Shown here: in pieces, positions 13,822 to 18,764 of the stretch | Position numbering within the stretch: the first letter of the stretch is position 1 | Layout of the letters: each line of letters opens with the position of its first letter | The notes under the pieces: generated by a model | What the model saw: the letters and a program-made list of their open reading frames with translations, nothing else | Told to the model about the DNA's origin: nothing | Database searches by the model: none | Assembly (NCBI GenBank): GCA_964236445.1 | Contig: CAXSDR010000080.1 | Location: 1-18,764, forward strand | DNA from: CAXSDR01 sp964236445 | GTDB taxonomy: Bacteria; Actinomycetota; Actinomycetes; Motilibacterales; Motilibacteraceae | Direction: 5' to 3' | Length of the DNA stretch: 18,764 bases | Position numbers and translations under genes: made by a program

Positions 13822-14580
13822 CTAGAAGTCGACCGAGTCCGGGATGGTGATCGACCCGCCGTTGGACGCGAGCACGTCCGCCGTGCGGTCGGCGAGCTTC
13901 TCGGCGGCAGCGACGAACCGGTAGCCGACGTTGCGGACGGTCCCGATCAGCGCCTCGTGGTCCGTGCCGAGCTTGGCGCGCAGGCGGCGGACGTGCACGT
14001 CGACCGTGCGGGTGCCGCCGAAGTAGTCGTAGCCCCACACCTCCTGCAGCAGCTGGGCGCGCGTGAACACCCGACCGGGATGCTGCGCGAGGAACTTGAG
14101 GAGCTCGAACTCCTTGAACGTCAGGTCGAGCACGCGACCTCGAACCTTGGCGACATAGGTCGCCTCGTCGATCGACAGCTCACCGTTGCGGATCTCGCCC
14201 GGGCCGTCGGCATCGGCGTCGGCCGCCATCGCCACTCGCCCGAGCGACAGCCGCAGCCGTGCCTCGACCTCGGCCGGACCTGAGGTGTCGAGGACGACGT
14301 CGTCGAGGCCCCATTCGGCCGTCACGGCCGCCAGCCCACCCTCGGTGGTGACGAGGATCAGCGGGCAGTCCAAGCCGGTGGTGCGCAGCAGCCGGCAGAG
14401 GGCGCGTACGTGGGGGAGGTCGCGGCGCCCGTCGACGAGCACCAGGTCGCAGGGTGGGGCGTCGAGCAGCGCCGACGCCTCGGCAGGGGCGACGCGCACC
14501 GAGTGCAGCAGTAGCCCGAGCGCCGGGAGAACCTCGGCAGAGGGCTGCAGGGCATTGGTGAGCAGCAGGAGTCCCGCCAC
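13822..14580 (-). CDS. glnR: GlnR-type OmpR-family response regulator
   Basis: This is a DNA-binding regulator of 252 residues, close to the 255 or so of mycobacterial GlnR (Rv0818). The N-terminal receiver-like domain (1-115) begins AGLLLLTNALQPSAEVLPAL. It keeps the conserved aspartate D50 (VLVD) but is of the atypical orphan GlnR kind, with no histidine kinase nearby. The C-terminal winged helix (about 140-223) reads LTFKEFELLKFLAQHPGRVF and then GGTRTVDVHVRRLRAKLG. GlnR proteins control nitrogen assimilation and cross-talk with PhoP. The GTG at 14580 is chosen because GGAGGAG lies 6 bases upstream and the protein then aligns with GlnR from its first strand; the open frame upstream is antisense to moaD. 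A terminator-like hairpin lies in the leader. Confidence 0.85.
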   Translation of the reverse strand: MAGLLLLTNALQPSAEVLPALGLLLHSVRVAPAEASALLDAPPCDLVLVDGRRDLPHVRALCRLLRTTGLDCPLILVTTEGGLAAVTAEWGLDDVVLDTSGPAEVEARLRLSLGRVAMAADADADGPGEIRNGELSIDEATYVAKVRGRVLDLTFKEFELLKFLAQHPGRVFTRAQLLQEVWGYDYFGGTRTVDVHVRRLRAKLGTDHEALIGTVRNVGYRFVAAAEKLADRTADVLASNGGSITIPDSVDF

Positions 14581-14626
14581 GAGCACCTCCTCCGTCGCCT
14601 GCGGTGGCCAGGGGTCCAAGGCCGAG

Positions 14627-14665
14627 AAAACGCAAAAGGACCCGGGGGCGACGTCGCCCAGGTCC
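14627..14665 (-). terminator. Intrinsic-terminator-like hairpin in the glnR 5' leader
   Basis: The minus-strand RNA would read GGACC-U-GGGCG-ACGU-CGCCC-CCG-GGUCC, followed at once by UUUUGCGUUUU. That is two 5-bp helices with a small internal loop, a tetraloop and a U-rich tail, the textbook form of a Rho-independent terminator. It lies 46 bases upstream of the glnR GTG. A possible -10 (TATCCT, 14681-14676) is just upstream, so the hairpin may act as an attenuator. It could instead stop antisense transcription from the moaD side. Confidence 0.55.
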
Positions 14666-14686
14666 CTCAGAAGGCAGGATAGCCCT

Positions 14687-14734
14687 ATGTCGGACACGAG
14701 CGCTTCCGGTCCCATGAATGCGCCGTCGAGGTGA
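14687..14734 (+). CDS. Possible 15-codon upstream ORF coupled to the sulfur carrier gene
   Basis: An ATG at 14687 opens MSDTSASGPMNAPSR and ends in TGA at 14732-14734, overlapping the moaD GTG start as GTGA. AGAAGG lies 12 bases before the ATG. The downstream gene itself has no clear ribosome site, so coupling through this short frame would explain its translation. The evidence is positional only. Confidence 0.3.
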   Translation: MSDTSASGPMNAPSR

Positions 14735-14985
14735 CCACCGTCACGGTCCGCTACTGGGCCGCGGCCCGCGCGGCCGCAGGCGTCGCAGAGGAGTCGGTCG
14801 ACGGTCGCACGGTCGCGGCCTGCTTCGACGCCGTCCGCGCCCGCCACGGCGGCGCGCTCGACCGGGTCCTCAGCCTGGCCAGCGTCCTGCTCGATGGCGC
14901 CCGGGTCGACCGCACCGCCTTCGACCGCACGCACGTGACCGACGGTGCCGTGCTCGAGGTCCTCCCGCCGTTTGCGGGCGGCTGA
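14731..14985 (+). CDS. MoaD/ThiS-family sulfur carrier protein
   Basis: This is an 84-residue ubiquitin-fold protein ending in the diagnostic PPFAGG. The terminal diglycine is adenylated and converted to a thiocarboxylate in MoaD and ThiS proteins, which then donate sulfur to molybdopterin, thiamine or cysteine pathways. Visible features are VTVRYWAAARAAAGVAEE at the start, typical of MoaD-like proteins, and LLDGARVDRTAFDRTHVTDGAVLEVLPP before the tail. Which pathway it serves cannot be told: no moaE, thiG or cysM is in the window, but a sulfurtransferase gene lies 1.4 kb downstream. The GTG at 14731 has no obvious Shine-Dalgarno and may be coupled to a short upstream frame. It is divergent from glnR and overlaps the next gene by one base (TGATG). 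Confidence 0.88.
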   Translation: MTTVTVRYWAAARAAAGVAEESVDGRTVAACFDAVRARHGGALDRVLSLASVLLDGARVDRTAFDRTHVTDGAVLEVLPPFAGG

Positions 14986-15683
14986 TGCGCCGCACGGGCT
15001 GCGGCTGCGTCGTCGCGGCGGCCTTGGTCGTGGCCGTGGCCGTCGGCGCGGTCATCGGCGCAGACCGCATCGCCGCGCGCCTCGCCGGCGCTGCCACCGA
15101 CGCCGCACTCGCCAGGCACGGGGTCCAGCACGCCCAGGCGCACTACCGCGGGTTCCCGTTCCTGACCCAGCTGGCGCGCAAGCGCTTCGACCGCGTCGAC
15201 GTGACCGCCACGACTCTGACGCATGACGGCCTGACCGTGCAGGATGTGCGCCTGCACCTGCGCGACGTGCATCCGGCGACCGGTGTGGCAGCCAACACCT
15301 CGCTCGACGTGGGCGCGCTGACCGGCTCGTTCGCCCTGCCCTACGCCACCGTGACGGCGAAGGCCGGCCTGCCCGCCGGGTCGCTGAGCAGCTCGGGGGA
15401 CGGGGTCCGCGTGGCGCGCACCGTCTCCGTGCTCGGCTCCGACGTCGCGATCAGCGGCGTCGGTCAGGTGCGGGTCGAGGGCGACCAGCTCGTGATCCGG
15501 CCGACGAAGGTGTCGCTGCCGGGGGGAGTCGCCGACAGCGTCGCCTCGGCCGTCGCCCGGCAGATCGAGGTCCGCTACCCGCTGACAGGGCTGCCGGCCG
15601 GGCTGCAGGTCACCGCCGTACGCCCCACGCCGACGGGTCTCGTTGTCACCGTTGCGGGGACCAGGGTCCGTCTCACCACGTGA
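14985..15683 (+). CDS. LmeA-like DUF2993 exported/membrane-anchored protein
   Basis: This is a 232-residue protein starting MRRTGCGCVVAAALVVAVAV: a short basic end followed by one strong hydrophobic segment (about 7-26), so it is exported or held by a signal anchor. The remainder is DUF2993. VQHAQAHYRGFPFLTQLARKRFDRVDVTA is the recognisable family block, followed by repeated LxVRDVxLxLRDV-like strands and a final SLPGG...RYPLTGLPAGLQVTAV. The mycobacterial member LmeA (Rv0817c) is a phospholipid-binding envelope protein required for mannan elongation. Its gene also neighbours glnR, which supports orthology of the region. Function in this organism is inferred. The ATG overlaps the preceding TGA, so it is translated with the sulfur carrier gene. 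Confidence 0.85.
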   Translation: MRRTGCGCVVAAALVVAVAVGAVIGADRIAARLAGAATDAALARHGVQHAQAHYRGFPFLTQLARKRFDRVDVTATTLTHDGLTVQDVRLHLRDVHPATGVAANTSLDVGALTGSFALPYATVTAKAGLPAGSLSSSGDGVRVARTVSVLGSDVAISGVGQVRVEGDQLVIRPTKVSLPGGVADSVASAVARQIEVRYPLTGLPAGLQVTAVRPTPTGLVVTVAGTRVRLTT

Positions 15684-15684
15684 G

Positions 15685-15699
15685 CGTGGCGCCGCCACG
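15685..15699. promoter_or_regulatory. 15-bp palindrome over the presumed -35 of the sulfur operon
   Basis: CGTGGCG-C-CGCCACG is a perfect 7-bp inverted repeat with a one-base centre. It lies 1 base past the lmeA-like stop and about 26-40 bases before the presumed transcription start at 15725, so it covers the -35 region. The one-base centre suits a dimeric repressor or activator site better than an RNA hairpin, though a 6-bp hairpin with a 3-nt loop could also act in termination of the upstream gene. Confidence 0.4.
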
Positions 15700-15712
15700 T
15701 GCCCCAGGCCAC

Positions 15713-15718
15713 TAGGCT
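15713..15718 (+). promoter_or_regulatory. -10 element of the sulfur operon, giving a leaderless start
   Basis: TAGGCT fits the actinobacterial -10 pattern TANNNT. Six bases separate it from the ATG at 15725, which places the likely first transcribed base at or next to the A of the start codon. No clear -35 hexamer is seen; a palindrome occupies that position. Confidence 0.55.
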
Positions 15719-15724
15719 TGCGCC

Positions 15725-15826
15725 ATGGAACAGGTCTTGACGCGCCGCCGTGCCGTTGACCTGTGCCGCGTCGGCACGGCCCTGTGTTGCCATGCCGTCG
15801 CCGGGCGCCCCGCGCGTTCGCGCTGA
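15725..15826 (+). CDS. Leaderless cysteine-rich leader peptide (cysteine attenuator)
   Basis: This is a 33-codon frame too short for ordinary gene calling. It contains RRRAVDLCRVGTALCC at residues 7-22, with cysteines at 14, 21 and 22, the adjacent pair being TGT TGC. The RRAVDLxRV...CC pattern is the actinobacterial leader peptide found ahead of sulfur genes. In mycobacteria, polycysteine leaderless short ORFs upstream of cysA2-type operons were shown to sense cysteine-tRNA supply: ribosome stalling at the cysteines opens the downstream ribosome site. A perfect 9-bp inverted repeat lies within the frame, just before the CC codons. It ends 45 bases before the next gene start. A -10 element 6 bases upstream implies leaderless translation. 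The mechanism here is inferred from the family. Confidence 0.78.
   Translation: MEQVLTRRRAVDLCRVGTALCCHAVAGRPARSR
15747..15780 (+). promoter_or_regulatory. 9-bp hairpin inside the cysteine leader ORF
   Basis: GCCGTGCCG (15747-15755) is a perfect reverse complement of CGGCACGGC (15772-15780), with a 16-nt loop. The right arm ends two bases before the Leu codon (CTG) tail and the TGT TGC cysteine pair (15785-15790), so a ribosome paused at the cysteines would have melted it. It is a candidate switching element of the attenuator; ACGGC of the right arm could alternatively pair with GCCGT at 15794-15798. Confidence 0.5.
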
Positions 15827-15871
15827 GCGTTCCGCACCGCCGTTGTCTGTCCGCTCCGAGGAGACGCCCCA

Positions 15872-16363
15872 GTGACGCTCGCCGACGATGTCGTGGTCAA
15901 CAACCAGCGCTACGCGGTCACCTTCCGCGCGAAGGACCACACCCCCCGGCCCAAGCGCCAGCTGACAGTGGTGGCGTGCATGGACTCGCGGCTCGACGTG
16001 CTGCAGGTTCTGGGTCTCGAACAGGGTGATGCGCACATCCTGCGCAACGCGGGCGGTGTGGTCACGGACGACGTGATCCGCTCGCTCATCGTGTCGCAGC
16101 GCAAGCTCGGCACTCGCGAGGTCTTCGTCGTCCTCCACACCGACTGCGGCATGTTGACCTTCACCGACGACGAGCTGCGCCGCGAGCTCGAGATGGAGAC
16201 GGGGATGCGACCCCACTTCACCTTCGAGGCATTCAAGGACGTCGAGGTCGAGGTGTCGCAATGCGTGTCCCGCATCCGCAACAGCTTGTTCATTCCGCAC
16301 CGCGATGCCGTCCGCGGCTTCGTGTTCGACGTCAAGACGGGTCGCCTCACCGAGGTGGCCTGA
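15872..16363 (+). CDS. Short beta-carbonic-anhydrase-family enzyme (carbonic anhydrase or carbonyl sulfide hydrolase)
   Basis: This is a zinc enzyme of 163 residues, the same length as mycobacterial Rv1284. Zinc ligands are C36, H89 and C92 (VACMDSR and HTDCGM), with the Asp38-Arg40 dyad in place. HILRNAGGVVTDDVIRSL (about 55-72) is typical of this short subgroup. Known members hydrate CO2; the same subgroup of the beta family also includes bacterial carbonyl sulfide hydrolase, which releases H2S. The context favours a sulfur link: the gene follows a cysteine leader peptide and precedes a thiosulfate sulfurtransferase, and Rv1284 itself lies beside cysDN. The GTG at 15872 has GAGGAG 8 bases upstream. 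Family membership is certain; the substrate is not. Confidence 0.93.
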   Translation: MTLADDVVVNNQRYAVTFRAKDHTPRPKRQLTVVACMDSRLDVLQVLGLEQGDAHILRNAGGVVTDDVIRSLIVSQRKLGTREVFVVLHTDCGMLTFTDDELRRELEMETGMRPHFTFEAFKDVEVEVSQCVSRIRNSLFIPHRDAVRGFVFDVKTGRLTEVA

Positions 16364-16389
16364 CCTTTCATCAAGGAGAAAGATTTCCG

Positions 16390-17229
<840 letters not shown>

Positions 17230-17231
17230 CC

Positions 17232-17540
17232 ATGTGCGGAGCACCCTCGCAAGACGATGCCCTCGACCTTTCCGGTGTCGACATCGCCAAGGAAGCCGTC
17301 ATCGCCGGACTCGTGACGCGTGACGGCGCGCCGCTCGGCGGCGCCTACGTCCGCCTGCTCGACGCCAGCGGCGAGTTCACGGCCGAGGTCCCCACCTCGG
17401 CGACCGGGCAGTACCGCTTCTATGCGGCTCCGGGCACGTGGACCCTTCGTACGCTCGCGCCGGGCGCCACGCCGGTCGACCGCTCGGTGGTCGCGGCCGT
17501 CGGGTCGGTGGCCCGGGTCGACGTGTCGGTCGGGTCCTGA
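17232..17540 (+). CDS. sseC: SseC-like DUF1416 protein
   Basis: This is a 102-residue protein beginning MCGAPSQDDALDLSGVDIAK. It matches mycobacterial SseC (Rv0814c), the constant companion of CysA2: a Cys near the N-terminus, then EAVIAGLVTRDGAPLGGAYVRLLDASGEFTAEV and YRFYAAPGTWTLRTLAPG. The fold looks like a small carboxypeptidase-regulatory/transthyretin-like beta sandwich. The molecular function is unknown; conserved linkage suggests help in sulfur transfer. The ATG is 2 bases past the sseA stop, with GAGAGG upstream, so the two are co-translated. It is normal length. Confidence 0.93.
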   Translation: MCGAPSQDDALDLSGVDIAKEAVIAGLVTRDGAPLGGAYVRLLDASGEFTAEVPTSATGQYRFYAAPGTWTLRTLAPGATPVDRSVVAAVGSVARVDVSVGS

Positions 17541-18115
17541 TCGCAGCAGCGTTCCGAAGAGCGCCGTCAGCCTTCGGGTTGGCGGCGCTCTGCTGTGCGG
17601 TGGCTCTTGCCGGTTGCTCGTCGTCGACGACCTCGGCCACCTCGTCGGTGCGGGCGCCGGCGCCGTCCGGCGACCCTTCGGTGCCAGCGTCGGCTTTCGA
17701 CGCGGTGGTCGTCAGGGTCGTCGACGGCGACACGTTCCTGGCCCGCAGCGGCGACCGCCGGTCCGTACGCGTGCGGGTCATCGGGATCGACACGCCCGAG
17801 ACCGTGGCACCTGACCGGCCGGTGGGCTGCTTCGGGCCGCAGGCGTCGGCGTTGCTGCACAAGCTCCTCACACCGGGCGCGCACGTCCGGGCCGCCTATG
17901 AGGCGGGCGGGCAGACCGACCGGTTCGGGCGCGACCTGTGGGACGTCTGGCTTCCTGACGGCCGCTTCCTCGCCGGGGTGATGGTGGACGAGGGGGCCGC
18001 GAGGGTTCTCCGTATCCGCCCCCAGACCGAGCACGCCGATCTGCTAGCGCGCCGGGAGGCAGTTGCCCACACTGGACGGGTGGGGTTGTTCGCGGTGTGT
18101 CAGACGGTGGGCTGA
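17537..18115 (+). CDS. Thermonuclease-like (SNase) lipoprotein
   Basis: This is an exported nuclease-like protein. The hydrophobic stretch FGLAALCCAVALAGC ends in a lipobox (LAGC), followed by a Ser/Thr/Pro linker and an SNase domain from FDAVVVRVVDGDTF to the end. Residues equivalent to the staphylococcal nuclease active site are present: the DGDT aspartate, the Arg before IGIDTPE, its Asp and Glu, and the Arg of DRFGRDLW. Calcium-dependent cleavage of nucleic acid outside the membrane is therefore likely. The start is unresolved. No ATG or GTG lies near the signal peptide: a GTG at 17438 would overlap sseC by 103 bases with antisense-like residues; CTG at 17537 overlaps the sseC stop as CTGA and is used here; TTG at 17579 would leave no basic residues before the core. 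It ends the sulfur operon. Confidence 0.8.
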   Translation: MIAAAFRRAPSAFGLAALCCAVALAGCSSSTTSATSSVRAPAPSGDPSVPASAFDAVVVRVVDGDTFLARSGDRRSVRVRVIGIDTPETVAPDRPVGCFGPQASALLHKLLTPGAHVRAAYEAGGQTDRFGRDLWDVWLPDGRFLAGVMVDEGAARVLRIRPQTEHADLLARREAVAHTGRVGLFAVCQTVG

Positions 18116-18394
18116 CGGTGGCCGGCGGGCATACGCGTCAGGCCAGCAGGCGTCAACTGATAGTTGACGCCTCGTCGTGTCAACCGACGAACGTGCGCTG
18201 CAGCGCGTTCTCGGCCTCGTTGCCGCGGCCGCAGCCACTGGCCGCCCTGGCCGTCGAGCACGGGACCGGGTCTTGGCCGGCCTCGGCGTGACCTCTGAGG
18301 GGGGTCGAGGCGCAGCCCGAAGCCGGCGGCAGACGATAGACCGCGGCAACTCGTTTCGGTGCGAGGGCCAGCGTCGCTGAGATCGGCCGGGGTC
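18116..18394. other. Intergenic spacer between convergent genes
   Basis: The spacer of 279 bases lies between the nuclease gene and the minus-strand regulator. Its main feature is the 25-bp inverted repeat at 18148-18172. A GTG-initiated plus-strand frame at 18177-18380 (MSTDERALQRVLGLVAAAAA) has mediocre third-position GC and turns Arg-rich after about 40 residues; I cannot support it as a gene. No RNA gene is visible. Confidence 0.5.
18148..18172. terminator. Perfect 11-bp inverted repeat, probable bidirectional terminator (or operator)
   Basis: AGGCGTCAACT (18148-18158), GAT, then AGTTGACGCCT (18162-18172). It lies 32 bases after the nuclease stop and between two convergent genes, the usual place for a two-way hairpin terminator. 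There is no U-tract. The AT-containing dyad TCAACT-GAT-AGTTGA also looks like a winged-helix operator, and a GTCAAC half-site recurs at 18179-18184. Confidence 0.5.
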
Positions 18395-18764
18395 TCAGGC
18401 AGCCAGGTGGAACGTGCTCGCGAAACGGTCGAGGAGGTCGCCGCGCCCGCGCAGCACCTGGACCACGCCGGTCGCGATCGCGCGGTCCGGGGCGAGCTCG
18501 CCGGAGATGATCCGGCGGATGCCCGCGCCTGCGGCGAAGGCGAGGTCGACGGGGCCGTTCCCGTGCGTCACGTCCAGGGTGGAGCCGTCCACCCGGATGA
18601 GCAGCTCGGTAGCCCCGACGCGCGCCGCGTACGCGGTCGCGGGCAGGTGCGCCGCCACCTGCGGCTGGAATGCGGTGCGCAGGGACATGGTCATCGAGTC
18701 GGGGGTGATGATCTGCTCCTCCCGGGGATCGCCCATCGCCTTGAAGCCCCACGCGCCGAGCGCG
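18395..18764 (-). CDS. C-terminal part of a regulator with SCP2-like domain (partial, 5' end outside window)
   Basis: Only the last 123 codons are visible; the frame stays open through the right edge (ALGAWGFKAMGDPREEQ...). The visible part reads ITPDSMTMSLRTAFQP, RVGATELLIRVDGSTLDV, IRRIISGELAPDRAIATGVVQVLRG and LLDRFASTFHL. This is the sterol-carrier-protein-2-like domain that follows an HxlR-type winged helix in many actinobacterial regulators, where GAWGxxAxG is the junction. The DNA-binding half must lie beyond the window, so the regulator assignment is inferred from that architecture. An internal ATG at 18736 is not the real start because the family pattern continues upstream of it. It is convergent with the sulfur operon. 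Confidence 0.7.
   Translation of the reverse strand, partial: ALGAWGFKAMGDPREEQIITPDSMTMSLRTAFQPQVAAHLPATAYAARVGATELLIRVDGSTLDVTHGNGPVDLAFAAGAGIRRIISGELAPDRAIATGVVQVLRGRGDLLDRFASTFHLAA

Noticed and set aside
14581..14934. Longer glnR start at 14934 or ATG 14715
   Set aside because: The extra residues are antisense to moaD, include the terminator-like stem and do not align with GlnR; GGAGGAG supports GTG 14580.
14718..14984. Upstream extension of the DUF2993 protein
   Set aside because: Arg-rich shadow of the moaD frame; the ATG at 14985 starts a proper hydrophobic signal segment.
18177..18380. Plus-strand frame MSTDERALQRVLGLV... after the palindrome
   Set aside because: Third-position GC is lower than in neighbours, the tail is Arg-rich and no family is recognised; left as spacer content only.

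Overview
The window is high-GC actinobacterial chromosome. It carries a mycothiol synthase gene (mycothiol is confined to Actinomycetota), Pst, Ppk1 and GlnR-type proteins of actinobacterial type, and a cysteine-rich leader peptide known from actinobacterial sulfur operons. Gene content and neighbourhood resemble the pst/ppk/mshD/glnR/cysA2 region of streptomycetes and the Rv0814c-Rv0819 region of mycobacteria. The genus cannot be named from the sequence alone.

Layout. (1) Positions 1-3780, minus strand: a phosphate-starvation operon pstS-pstC-pstA-pstB (pstB runs off the left edge), with an 11-nt direct-repeat PHO box upstream of pstS and a large RNA hairpin between pstS and pstC. (2) 3800-8427, minus: a polyphosphate operon ppk1 - CYTH/CHAD protein - mutT1-like NUDIX/histidine phosphatase, with overlapping or nearly abutting genes. 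(3) 8428-8896: a decayed plus-strand gene remnant that reads like a YncE-type beta-propeller/alkaline-phosphatase fusion. (4) 8897-12110, minus: a Tat-exported purple-acid-phosphatase-like enzyme with its own PHO box, and a PiT phosphate transporter overlapping a small two-helix membrane protein. (5) 12312-14580, minus: mshD, a small protein of unknown function, and a GlnR-type OmpR-fold regulator whose 5' leader contains an intrinsic-terminator-like hairpin. (6) 14731-15683, plus: a MoaD/ThiS-family sulfur carrier and an LmeA-like DUF2993 protein, divergent from glnR. (7) 15685-18115, plus: a sulfur operon made of an apparently leaderless cysteine-rich leader peptide, a short beta-carbonic-anhydrase-family enzyme, a CysA2/SseA-type thiosulfate sulfurtransferase, an SseC-like DUF1416 protein and an exported thermonuclease-like lipoprotein. 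(8) 18116-18764: a convergent-gene spacer with a perfect 11-bp inverted repeat, then the 3' part of a regulator with an SCP2-like C-terminal domain that runs off the right edge.

Taken together, the left two thirds handle phosphate: high-affinity uptake (Pst), low-affinity uptake (PiT), scavenging from organic phosphate (PAP-like enzyme), storage as polyphosphate (Ppk1, CHAD) and nucleotide housecleaning (MutT1). The right third handles sulfur and redox (mycothiol, sulfur carrier, sulfurtransferase), with a nitrogen/global regulator between them. The most interesting idea here is that the carbonic-anhydrase-family enzyme, placed directly behind a cysteine-codon leader and ahead of a sulfurtransferase, may act on a sulfur substrate such as carbonyl sulfide.
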